Source: Planctomycetota bacterium (GTDB taxonomy: Bacteria; Planctomycetota; B15-G4). Taken from it: DNA of 14,720 bases. Position 1 is the stretch's first letter, and each line of letters starts with the position of its first letter. The stretch is from contig QNBX01000114.1 in assembly GCA_003644265.1 (NCBI GenBank), positions 1 through 14,720 on the forward strand. The letters run 5' to 3'. The notes under the pieces were generated by a model. The model did no database searches, was not told the DNA's origin, and saw nothing but the letters and a program-made list of their open reading frames with translations. Both the position numbers and the translations under genes were made by a program. Shown here one piece after another: positions 7,225-14,720 of the stretch.

Positions 7225-7450
7225 ACGCGCCCAGAGATTCTCCTGCGGACCTGGGCGAGGCGCGTCGCGTAGTGGGGTGGCTGCGAGAGTCCTTCCGAGC
7301 TCGTGGCCCCGGGGTCTTCCTCCTCCCGACCCCGGGATTGGTGGCACCTGGCGAGCGATCGTGGAGCCTCTTCTCCTCCTATCCTCCCGACGCGCTCCTG
7401 CGCTCGCCTTGGGGCCGCCGGCCTGACCAGCCGGCGGCCCCCTTTTTCTT
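7225..7450 (+). ncRNA. Putative small RNA with CCUCCU-loop hairpins (cuckoo/CcsR-like)
   Basis: No protein gene fits here, yet the region ends in a textbook plus-strand terminator and carries three stem-loops whose loops are C/U-rich. Stem 1: CGCCCAG (7228-7234) with CTGGGCG (7251-7257), loop containing CTCCT (7240-7244). Stem 2: CCCGGGGTC (7308-7316) with GACCCCGGG (7328-7336), a perfect 9-bp stem whose 11-base loop is TT then CCTCCTCCC. Stem 3: GGCGAGCG (7350-7357) with CGCTCGCC (7401-7408), plus inner GGAGC/GCTCC, enclosing a 22-base C/U-rich run (7367-7388, one A) that includes CTCCTCCT and CCTCCC. Loops of this type are complementary to Shine-Dalgarno sequences and define the alphaproteobacterial cuckoo/CcsR RNAs. 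The 5' end is unknown: stem 1 may or may not belong, and no promoter is evident. The next plus-strand gene is far downstream, so it is not a leader. It could also be chance structure in GC-rich DNA, but the terminator argues for a transcript. Confidence 0.5.
7411..7450 (+). terminator. Strong rho-independent terminator, plus strand
   Basis: GGGGCCGCCGGC (7411-7422) and GCCGGCGGCCCC (7430-7441) form a perfect 12-bp stem with a 7-base loop (CTGACCA), followed by CTTTTTCTT (7442-7450). On the minus strand the stem is not followed by T residues, so it acts on plus-strand transcription. Both flanking protein genes are on the minus strand, so it must serve a transcript that starts inside the intergenic region. 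Downstream, 7451-7555 holds only minor inverted repeats (GGCCTC 7459-7464 with GAGGCC 7478-7483; CTGAG 7544-7548 with CTCAG 7555-7559). Confidence 0.9.
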
Positions 7451-7555
7451 CCGCGACGGGCCTCGGTCTGCGGTCTTGAGGCCTGCCCGGCGCGTCATCC
7501 GGCCGGGGCGGCGTGCTCCCGCGCCGCTCCGTCAGGACCGCATCTGAGCTGCGCC

Positions 7556-10500
7556 TCAGCGCCTCGCTGCGAGGCGCGGCACCAGCTTCGCGCCGGCGCG
7601 CGTGTTCCACTCGGCGTCCCAGCTCAGCTCGTCCGGCGTGCCGGGGAAGACGCGCGCACCGGCGGGCGGGTAGCCGTGCATGCCGTGGTAGGGCAGGGGC
7701 TCCACCGTGCGGCAGGCGTGGGTGTTGGGGTCGCGGTCCTTGGCCCAACCATCCAGGAACAGCAGCCAGTCGCGGGTCCAGCCCGCGGGCAGGGGCGGCA
7801 GCTGCGCGGCCGGGAACGACAGGCTGAGCGCGTCGCCCGCGCCGAAGATCACGTAGCGATCGTCGATGGCTGCCAGCAACGGCAGCACGTCGCCGTAGCG
7901 CGTGTAGCGCCCGGGGTGCTGGTCCCAGCGCGGCGTGGTCAGGGCGTCCCACTCGAACAGCTCCTCGTGCTCGCCGCTGGGGTCCAGCAGCCGGGCCGAG
8001 AAGCCGCGGAAGGCCAGCTGTGCCGAGGCGGCCTCGATGTCGGTCTGCAGCAGGGGCGCGTCGTCATCGTCGAGCACCACCCGGATGGCGTCGTAGTGCA
8101 TGGCCAGGGACGTGTCGAGGCGCAGGCGCGGATCGTCCCCGTCGATCAGCTCGGTGATGTCCACCAGCATGGTCTTGGTCTTGCCCGCCACGAAACCGAT
8201 GGGAGCGCCCGCCGCGCGCCAGCCGTCCCCGTCGGGCAGCGACAGCCGCGGCGGCTCGAAGGCGATCTCGGGGTGGCTCGCCGCCGACAGATTGACCGAG
8301 GCGTCGCCCCACAGCAGCCAGCCGGTGAGGGCCAGGCGCACCCGCGGCGCGGCGGCCAGGGCGGCGCGCTCGGCGTCGGTCTGCGCCAGCGTGATCTCCA
8401 GCGACCAGGGCTCCGTCAGGCCGCGGTAGCGCGGCGCGTGGTGCTTGAAGGGCCGCGCGTGCCGGCCGTCCACTTCGGAGAGCAGCTCGGTCAGGTCCTG
8501 GCCGTCGCCGCTGAGCACCCGCGCAGGCGGATGCACGTCGCGCAGGCTGTGCACATGGTGCGGCAGGAAGGGCGGGAAGTTGAAGGCCTCATTGGGCTGG
8601 ATCTCGACCTCGGAGGGATGGTCGATGGCGTGCAGCGACACGCGGTCCAGGTAGGTGACCTCGCGCAGCTCCTCGGTCAGCACCAGCTCCAGCGCGCCGT
8701 CGCGCGGCAGCAGCTGATCGGCGCGCACCAGCACCCACTCGTCGTGGTCAAAGGGCACCATCTGGTCCGGGCCCATGGGCAGGCCCAGGGGCGTGGTGCC
8801 GAGCACGTCCGAGATGAACGTGAACGTCTCGCCGTTCCAGGTGTAGAGGAAGGGGCAGCTGCCGCCCAGGCCCTCGTCCTGCAGCACCGCGTGGGTCTGT
8901 CCGGCCGTCAGATCGAAGCTGCCCTGGTACACGCCGTTGGGCCAGCGCAGCAGCAGCACGTCCGCGGCGGCGTTGGGCCCCAACCCGACGTACAGCGGCT
9001 GGCCCGTCGCGAACAGGCGCCGCGTGCGGGCGCCGGACAGCACCTCGATCACGGCGCCGATGCCCAGGGCGTTGTCCTTGCCGCCTTGCAGTTGCAGCGC
9101 GAGGTTGCGCCCGCTGCTGCGGCCGGCAGACCAGGACGTGCCGCCCGCGTCGCTGGCCACGATGTCGAGCACGAGGTCGCCGTCGAGGTCGGCCAGGGCC
9201 ACCGGACCCGCGCCCGCGCCCGCGCCCGGGTCAGCGCCCGCGCCCGGGTCAGCGCCTGCGCCCGCGCTCAGCCGCGTGGAGGGCAGGGGCGCGTCGCGCG
9301 TCAGCAGCGGGCCGCGCCAGGCGTGCAGGACGCCGTCGCCGTCGCGTGCCACCAGGTCCAACAGGCCGTCGGCGTCCAGGTCCGCGAGCGCCGGGTCGGA
9401 CAGGGCCTCGGCGTCCAAGGCCAGCGCCAACGGCCCCGAGAAGCCGTCATCTCCGCCCAGATGCACGCTCAGCCCGTCCGCGCGAACCAGGGCCAGGTCC
9501 GGGCGTCCGTCCAGGTCGAGGTCATCCAGCGCCAGGCCGCCGGCGCGCGTGACCGCGTCCACGCGCAGCTGCTCCAGGCCCCAGGCCTGGGTGCGGTCCT
9601 CGAACACGCCGCCCCACATGCCCGCCAGCGCCACCAGCCTGTCGCCCGTCACGGCCAGCAGGTCGATGGCCTGATTGTCGTCCAGGTCCTCGATGGCCAG
9701 CAGGTCGCAGGGGCCGATGGCGAAGCTGTCGGGCGAGGCGTCGGCCCAGAGCTGCTGGCCGTCCTCGCTGCGCCCGCCGTTGCGCAGCCAGAGCATGCCC
9801 GTGTCGGTCCCCAGCACGATGTCGAGCCCGCCGTCGTGGTCGAGGTCGGCAAACAGCCCGCAGCGCACGTTGGCGTCCGTGAGCGGCGCGCCCGGATGCC
9901 AGTCGCCGTCGTCGCCGCGGCGCGCCAGGCGCGCGACCCCGTCTCCGATCAGCAGCAGCTCGAGGCTGGGGGAGTAGCCCGGCAGCGCGGGGTCGCCCAC
10001 GTCGAGGTCGGCCGCCGCCAGCGCGTCCGTGGCGCCCGGCACCAGGATGCGCTCGCCGCCGTCCGCGGAGGTCAGCGCCACACCCTCCGCCGTGGCCAGC
10101 AGCACGTCCACGCGGCCGTCGGCGTCCACGTCACGCAGCAGCAGCTGCCGCGCGACGCCGCCGATGGACGCGGGCGGCGCGAAGGCGTCGCTCAGCGCCG
10201 GGGCCGGCGCGCCCGCGCTCAGCGCCCGCGGCGCGTCGGGGCGCACGTCGCCGTAGCGCCCGATCCAGAGCGAGGCCTCCTGCGGCGACTTGATGCCGGC
10301 TTCGTCGAGCAGGCGCCACTCCGCCAGCAGGGCCTGGGCCCCCTGGCGGCCGGCGTCGTCCTTTGCGCTGCGATAGGACGCCGCCTGCAGCTTGAACGTG
10401 GCCTGGGCGAAGTAGCGCTGGTTGGGGCCCATGCCCAGGGCGCGCACGGCCTGGTACTGCGCCATGGCCCCGGGCATGTCTCCCAGGTAGTCCAGCGCCT

Positions 10501-10933
10501 CGGCCAGACGCAGCCGCGCGGCGGCGTCGCCCGGGTCGTGCTGCAGCAGGAAGCGGTAGTGCTGCACCGCGTCCTCGAAGCTGAAGGCGCTCATGGCGAA
10601 GTTGCCGGCCATCCAGCGCACGGGCAAGGAGTCCGGCGCTTGGCTCAGCGCGCGCGTGATCAGCTGGCTGCCGCGGGCGCGGCCGCCGTCCACGTTGTGG
10701 TAGTCGATCACCGCGGCGCGCACCAGGTCGTCGGCGCGCGCGTCGCCGCGCTGCACCAGCGGCGCGATGGCGGCCCAGGCCTCGTCCAGGTTCTGCCGCT
10801 GGCCGGGGATGAACCAGGCGGCCGCGCGGGCGCGTGCCAGGCTGTCGTCCAGCTGTGCGCGGGAGGGTTCAGCGCCCTCCTGCCCACACGCCGCGGCCAG
10901 GAGGAGCACGAGCACGGCGGTCGATGATCTCAT
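7556..10933 (-). CDS. TPR/VCBS-repeat/UnbV (CRTAC1-like) lipoprotein
   Basis: A 1125-residue predicted lipoprotein. [16 protein letters not shown] gives a signal peptide with a lipobox-like LAAAC (C16). Residues 40-215 are TPR-like helices ([29 protein letters not shown], quoted in part: [15 protein letters not shown]). Residues 262-600 hold about seven VCBS/FG-GAP repeats with the calcium-loop motif DxDxDG ([50 protein letters not shown]), predicting a beta-propeller. An ASPIC/UnbV segment follows (about 608-690: [21 protein letters not shown]). The last 430 residues begin [14 protein letters not shown] and end with [10 protein letters not shown] and [14 protein letters not shown], a conserved tail I recall from other FG-GAP proteins but cannot assign a function. 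It is likely anchored in the envelope, for binding or scaffolding. An ATG nine bases upstream (10942) is also possible; neither has a good Shine-Dalgarno. Last gene of a probable operon, 65 bases after the histidine kinase. Confidence 0.87.
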   Translation of the reverse strand: MRSSTAVLVLLLAAACGQEGAEPSRAQLDDSLARARAAAWFIPGQRQNLDEAWAAIAPLVQRGDARADDLVRAAVIDYHNVDGGRARGSQLITRALSQAPDSLPVRWMAGNFAMSAFSFEDAVQHYRFLLQHDPGDAAARLRLAEALDYLGDMPGAMAQYQAVRALGMGPNQRYFAQATFKLQAASYRSAKDDAGRQGAQALLAEWRLLDEAGIKSPQEASLWIGRYGDVRPDAPRALSAGAPAPALSDAFAPPASIGGVARQLLLRDVDADGRVDVLLATAEGVALTSADGGERILVPGATDALAAADLDVGDPALPGYSPSLELLLIGDGVARLARRGDDGDWHPGAPLTDANVRCGLFADLDHDGGLDIVLGTDTGMLWLRNGGRSEDGQQLWADASPDSFAIGPCDLLAIEDLDDNQAIDLLAVTGDRLVALAGMWGGVFEDRTQAWGLEQLRVDAVTRAGGLALDDLDLDGRPDLALVRADGLSVHLGGDDGFSGPLALALDAEALSDPALADLDADGLLDLVARDGDGVLHAWRGPLLTRDAPLPSTRLSAGAGADPGAGADPGAGAGAGPVALADLDGDLVLDIVASDAGGTSWSAGRSSGRNLALQLQGGKDNALGIGAVIEVLSGARTRRLFATGQPLYVGLGPNAAADVLLLRWPNGVYQGSFDLTAGQTHAVLQDEGLGGSCPFLYTWNGETFTFISDVLGTTPLGLPMGPDQMVPFDHDEWVLVRADQLLPRDGALELVLTEELREVTYLDRVSLHAIDHPSEVEIQPNEAFNFPPFLPHHVHSLRDVHPPARVLSGDGQDLTELLSEVDGRHARPFKHHAPRYRGLTEPWSLEITLAQTDAERAALAAAPRVRLALTGWLLWGDASVNLSAASHPEIAFEPPRLSLPDGDGWRAAGAPIGFVAGKTKTMLVDITELIDGDDPRLRLDTSLAMHYDAIRVVLDDDDAPLLQTDIEAASAQLAFRGFSARLLDPSGEHEELFEWDALTTPRWDQHPGRYTRYGDVLPLLAAIDDRYVIFGAGDALSLSFPAAQLPPLPAGWTRDWLLFLDGWAKDRDPNTHACRTVEPLPYHGMHGYPPAGARVFPGTPDELSWDAEWNTRAGAKLVPRLAARR
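9205..9275. repeat. In-frame GC-rich tandem repeat inside the VCBS gene
   Basis: A perfect 18-base unit, CGCGCCCGGGTCAGCGCC, occurs at 9221-9238 and 9239-9256, with a degenerate third copy after it and CGCGCC hexamers before it. Read on the minus strand it encodes an Ala/Gly-rich linker ([12 protein letters not shown]) at about residues 557-576, between two VCBS repeats. Since 18 is a multiple of three, copy-number changes would keep the frame. Confidence 0.85.
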
Positions 10934-10998
10934 GGCGCCCATCTTGACCGCGCCAAGCAGTCCCCGCCAGCGCGCCTTGCTGCGGCGCCGCCGCGCGC

Positions 10999-12483
<1,485 letters not shown>

Positions 12484-12528
12484 CGGCCAGCTCGCCTGCG
12501 CGGGTTGAGGGCGGTTCCGGCGCGGGCC

Positions 12529-13623
12529 TCAGTCCAACCGGCGCAGGGCGGCGCGGGCAGCGTCCAACTCGGGGTCCAGCTCCAGGGCGCGCTGGTGGGC
12601 GGCGCGGGCCTGCTCGAACCGCCCCAGGCGCTCCAGGGCGCGGCCGCGGTGGCTCTGCAGCCGGGCCGGGTTGGGCATGAAGTCGCTCGGCGGCGCCAGG
12701 GCCGCCACCTCGTCCAGCTGGTCCAGGCAGGTCTGGGCGGACACCCGGCGCTCGAGCCCCAGGCGCGCCAGCTGGTAGAGCGCGCGGAAGCGAGCCGCCG
12801 TGAGCGGTCCCTCGACAACGCGCGTGGCCACCTGAATGGCCTCGTCCATGTAGCCTCGCGTCTCGCACAGCGAGGCGTAGACCACGCCCAGGTCCTGGTA
12901 CCCGGGGCGTGCGTTGGCGGCCTCTCGGCACAGGGCCAGGGCCGCGGCCGTGTCGCCTTCTTCTTCGAGCAGCATGGCGAGCATCATGCTGCCCGCGGCG
13001 GGATCGAGCTGCGAGAGTTCATGGCACAGGCGCCGCGCCTGGGCCTTGTCGCCGCCCACCATGGCGGGCGCGTAGATCAGGAAACCGATCTGATTGTTGC
13101 GCGCGTCCACGCTGCCGGGGTCGAGGGCCACGGCCTGGGTCAGCGCGCGCTTGTAGGCACCCAGGGAGAACAGGGCGGCGCCCAGGCCCCCCTCGCGTAA
13201 GTGGGTGCCCAGGGCCTGGGCCAGGGCGTGGTGAGCTTCGCTGCGCTGGGGCCAGCGCTGCACCAAGCGCTCGCCGCGCTGCACCGCCGCGTCGCTGGCC
13301 CCCAGGTGCCGCGAGAGCTCCACCAGCAGGGCTCCGGCGCTGAGTTGCTCGTAGGTGGCGGGCAGGTCGTGCTCCAGCAGGGCCAGCGCTTGCGCCGCCT
13401 GGCCTCGCCGCAGCAGGGCCTGGGCCTGCTGTGCCAGCGGCGAGGGCGGGGCCGCGCTGGTGGGGGCGAGCGTGGCAGAGCTGGCGTCTGGAGCGCCGGT
13501 CGTGCCCATGCCGAGCGACGCGGCGACCCACACAGCGACCCCGAGGCCCACGACGGCGAGCCCGGCGCCCGCGACGAACAGCGGGACGCGCCAGGCGCCG
13601 CATGACGTGGATGAGGGCTTCAT
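12529..13623 (-). CDS. Membrane-anchored TPR protein
   Basis: A 364-residue protein with one N-terminal membrane segment (about 13-37, RVPLFVAGAGLAVVGLGVAVWVA) and a Ser/Thr/Pro/Ala-rich linker (40-63), followed by tetratricopeptide-like helical hairpins to the C-terminus. The clearest repeats are AQALLRRGQAAQALALLE near 67-84 and the last, RALERLGRFEQARAAHQRALELDPELDAA (quoted in part: GRFEQARAAHQRALELDPEL). Few basic residues precede the helix; the TPR part is probably extracytoplasmic, but the topology is not certain. TPRs mediate protein-protein contacts, and the partner may be a product of the two downstream genes. The ATG at 13623 is preferred because it puts the membrane segment at the N-terminus; the open frame continues 22 codons back to a GTG (13689). 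There is no clear Shine-Dalgarno. First gene of the probable three-gene minus-strand operon, divergent from aat. Confidence 0.8.
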   Translation of the reverse strand: MKPSSTSCGAWRVPLFVAGAGLAVVGLGVAVWVAASLGMGTTGAPDASSATLAPTSAAPPSPLAQQAQALLRRGQAAQALALLEHDLPATYEQLSAGALLVELSRHLGASDAAVQRGERLVQRWPQRSEAHHALAQALGTHLREGGLGAALFSLGAYKRALTQAVALDPGSVDARNNQIGFLIYAPAMVGGDKAQARRLCHELSQLDPAAGSMMLAMLLEEEGDTAAALALCREAANARPGYQDLGVVYASLCETRGYMDEAIQVATRVVEGPLTAARFRALYQLARLGLERRVSAQTCLDQLDEVAALAPPSDFMPNPARLQSHRGRALERLGRFEQARAAHQRALELDPELDAARAALRRLD

Positions 13624-13720
13624 GGGGGCCGATCTCTGCGTCCACGATGCGCGCTGCCGGCTTGCGCTCGGCGCGCTCCAGTGTGCCACGGAATACGGCG
13701 CTCAGTCGCTGGTCTTGAGC

Positions 13721-13750
13721 TGTCGCGCGTGGTCGCGCACGGTCGCGCGC
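13721..13750. repeat. Three 10-base direct repeats, possible operator
   Basis: TGTCGCGCGT, GGTCGCGCAC and GGTCGCGCGC follow each other with an exact 10-base period, sharing the core GTCGCGC. One helical turn per copy would place all three on one DNA face. They end about 22 bases before the TAGAAT proposed as the -10 of aat, and lie about 100 bases upstream of the divergent TPR gene. They may be an activator site, or simply GC-rich repetition. Confidence 0.4.
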
Positions 13751-13771
13751 CGCGTCCGTCCCGACCCCAGG

Positions 13772-13778
13772 TTAGAAT
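13772..13778 (+). promoter_or_regulatory. Possible -10 element of aat
   Basis: TTAGAAT contains TAGAAT (13773-13778), matching the sigma-70 -10 consensus at five of six positions, the best such match I noticed. No -35 match occurs 17 bases upstream (CCGCGT). A start of transcription about 7 bases on would leave only about 5 bases before the aat ATG, so the mRNA could be nearly leaderless, in line with the lack of a Shine-Dalgarno sequence. Confidence 0.4.
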
Positions 13779-13789
13779 CGACGCCCGCC

Positions 13790-14506
13790 ATGCCGGTCTT
13801 CCAGCTCGATCATCGCCCGCTCTTTCCGCCTGGAGACCTGGCCGGCCCCGACGGCTTGCTGGCGGTGGGCGGCGACCTGTCACCCGAGCGGCTGATCAGC
13901 GCCTACAGCCAGGGCCTGTTCCCGTGGCCCCACGAGGGCATGCCGCTGATGTGGTTCTGCCCGGACCCGCGCATGGTGATCGTGCCGCAGCAGCTGCACG
14001 CGTCCCGCAGTCTGCGCGCGCGCCTGCGCCAGGGCCGCCTGACGGTGCGCTTCGACAGCGCCTTTGAGCAGGTGTTGGAGGCCTGCGCCGACACGCCGCG
14101 TCCCGGCCAGGACGGCACCTGGATCACGGATGACATCGCCGAGGCCTACGTGCGCATGCACGAGCTGGGCCTGGCCCATTCGGTGGAGACCTGGGAGGGC
14201 GACCAGCTGGTGGGCGGGCTCTACGGCGTGTCCCTGGGCGCGGCCTTCTTCGGGGAGTCCATGTTCAGCCGCCGCAGCGACGGCTCCAAGGTGGCCCTGG
14301 CGCAGCTGGCCGAGCGGCTCCGCGCGTGGAACTTCCACTTCATCGACTGCCAGATGAGCACGCCGCACCTGGCCAGCCTGGGCGCCTGCGAGTGGCGTCG
14401 CGCGCGCTTTCTGTCCGCGCTCAAGCTGGCGCTGCAGGAGCCCACGCGGCGGGGCAGCTGGGCGCAGTCGGGCCGTCGCACCGAGCTGGTGAGCCACCTG
14501 GTGTAG
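13790..14506 (+). CDS. aat: Leucyl/phenylalanyl-tRNA-protein transferase
   Basis: A 238-residue cytoplasmic aminoacyl transferase that moves Leu or Phe from its tRNA to the N-terminal Arg or Lys of proteins, marking them for ClpS/ClpAP degradation (the N-degron pathway). Family motifs are present throughout: GLLAVGGDLS near 22-31, YSQGLFPW near 39-46, WFCPDPRMV near 55-63, GTWIT (about 109-113), then AHSVETWEGDQLVGGLYGV (about 129-147), FFGESMFSR, and FIDCQMSTPHLASLG near the end. The length matches the family. The ATG at 13790 puts the conserved FPPGDLAGPDGLLAVGG block at its usual place, and the longer open frame upstream (to 13355) is antisense to the TPR gene. It is a single gene, divergent from the TPR operon and convergent with the oxidoreductase gene, whose stop is 15 bases beyond its own. 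Confidence 0.96.
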   Translation: MPVFQLDHRPLFPPGDLAGPDGLLAVGGDLSPERLISAYSQGLFPWPHEGMPLMWFCPDPRMVIVPQQLHASRSLRARLRQGRLTVRFDSAFEQVLEACADTPRPGQDGTWITDDIAEAYVRMHELGLAHSVETWEGDQLVGGLYGVSLGAAFFGESMFSRRSDGSKVALAQLAERLRAWNFHFIDCQMSTPHLASLGACEWRRARFLSALKLALQEPTRRGSWAQSGRRTELVSHLV

Positions 14507-14521
14507 CGCGGGGCGCGTGCG

Positions 14522-14720
14522 TCAGGCTTGCGTGGCCAACGCAGCGCGCGCGGCCAGCAGGCCGGACATGCCGCTCACGTCGCCGCCCGGGTGTCGTCCG
14601 GCGCCGGCCAGGTACAGGCCCTCCAGCGGAGTGCGGCCGCGGGCGCAGCTCGGGTCGGGGCGCAGGTGCAGCAGCTGGTCGAGGGCCGGCTCGCCGTGGT
14701 GCAGCTGCCCGCCGGTGAGG
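14522..14720 (-). CDS. C-terminus of phytoene-desaturase-like FAD oxidoreductase (partial)
   Basis: The minus strand from the window edge to the TGA at 14522-14524 encodes about 65 residues that match the C-terminus of CrtI/PYROXD2-type NAD(P)/FAD-dependent oxidoreductases: LTGGQLHHGEPALDQLL, LRPDP, RTPLEGLYLAGAGRHPGGDVSGMSG (in part LYLAGAGRHPGGDVSG), then the final FAD-contacting helix LLAARAALA. In this family the LYLxGAxxHPGGxVxG block forms part of the FAD site. These enzymes dehydrogenate or isomerise isoprenoid or other hydrophobic substrates; the GxxxHGE..LDQL version is more typical of the uncharacterised PYROXD2-like group than of true carotenoid desaturases. The N-terminal part, including the dinucleotide-binding fold, lies beyond the window. 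It is convergent with aat across 15 bases. Confidence 0.85.
   Translation of the reverse strand, partial: LTGGQLHHGEPALDQLLHLRPDPSCARGRTPLEGLYLAGAGRHPGGDVSGMSGLLAARAALATQA

Noticed and set aside
7150..7450. Known housekeeping RNA (6S, 4.5S/SRP, tmRNA or RNase P RNA)
   Set aside because: No SRP GGAAGCAG-type core, no tRNA-like ends, no long 6S-like rod with a central bubble, and too short for RNase P RNA with none of its conserved blocks seen.
7459..7483. Minus-strand terminator for the VCBS gene (GGCCTC/GAGGCC)
   Set aside because: The stem is only 6 bp with a 13-base loop and no T-tract follows it on the minus strand.
7107..7547. Plus-strand ORF of 146 codons across the intergenic region
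   Set aside because: Its composition (Arg/Ser/Pro-rich) is not protein-like, it starts antisense to the sigma gene's ribosome site, and it runs straight through the terminator hairpin.
7676..10927. A 1083-codon open frame on the plus strand
   Set aside because: It is the antisense shadow of the VCBS lipoprotein gene; its His/Gln/Val/Arg-rich composition fits no fold, while the minus frame shows clear domains.
13721..13750. CRISPR-like array
   Set aside because: Three adjacent 10-base repeats with no spacers; far too short for CRISPR repeats.

Overview
This is a very GC-rich stretch of bacterial chromosome, probably from Planctomycetota. Three things suggest the phylum: an ECF sigma factor of the TIGR02999 type translationally coupled to a membrane Ser/Thr kinase, a secreted beta-rich protein with a planctomycete-like C-terminal motif, and a CRTAC1-like VCBS lipoprotein. 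The assignment is an inference from gene families; no rRNA or other marker is present. The window holds nine complete protein genes and one partial one. No tRNA, rRNA, insertion sequence or CRISPR array was seen.

Layout. 1-169: short G-rich tandem repeats. 170-775 (+): HAD phosphatase. 790-981 (-): start-less, coding-like tail of a possibly decayed gene. 1092-1991 (+): secreted protein of unknown function. 2119-2988 (-): AEC-family permease with a TTG start. 3300-4151 (+): exported protein with three BON domains. 4214-7113 (-): two-gene operon of ECF sigma factor then Cache-domain Ser/Thr kinase, joined by an ATGA overlap. 7114-7555: 442 bases without a protein gene, holding three hairpins with C/U-rich (anti-Shine-Dalgarno-like) loops and a strong plus-strand intrinsic terminator; this is the best candidate for something new, a small RNA resembling the alphaproteobacterial 'cuckoo'/CcsR RNAs. 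7556-13623 (-): likely operon of membrane-anchored TPR protein, orphan histidine kinase and large TPR/VCBS/UnbV lipoprotein. 13790-14506 (+): aat, L/F-tRNA-protein transferase. 14522-14720 (-): C-terminus of a phytoene-desaturase-like oxidoreductase, cut by the window edge.

Working together. The window is rich in envelope sensing. The sigma/kinase pair looks like a self-contained signalling unit in which an extracytoplasmic Cache domain would control a cytoplasmic kinase and so, perhaps, the sigma factor. The TPR/histidine kinase/lipoprotein cluster looks like a second envelope system, but no response regulator is encoded here. The putative sRNA lies between the two, divergent from the sigma gene, and might blunt translation of mRNAs with strong Shine-Dalgarno sequences; that role is inferred only from its loops. 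The HAD, permease and aat genes are ordinary metabolic or protein-turnover functions with no visible link to these systems.
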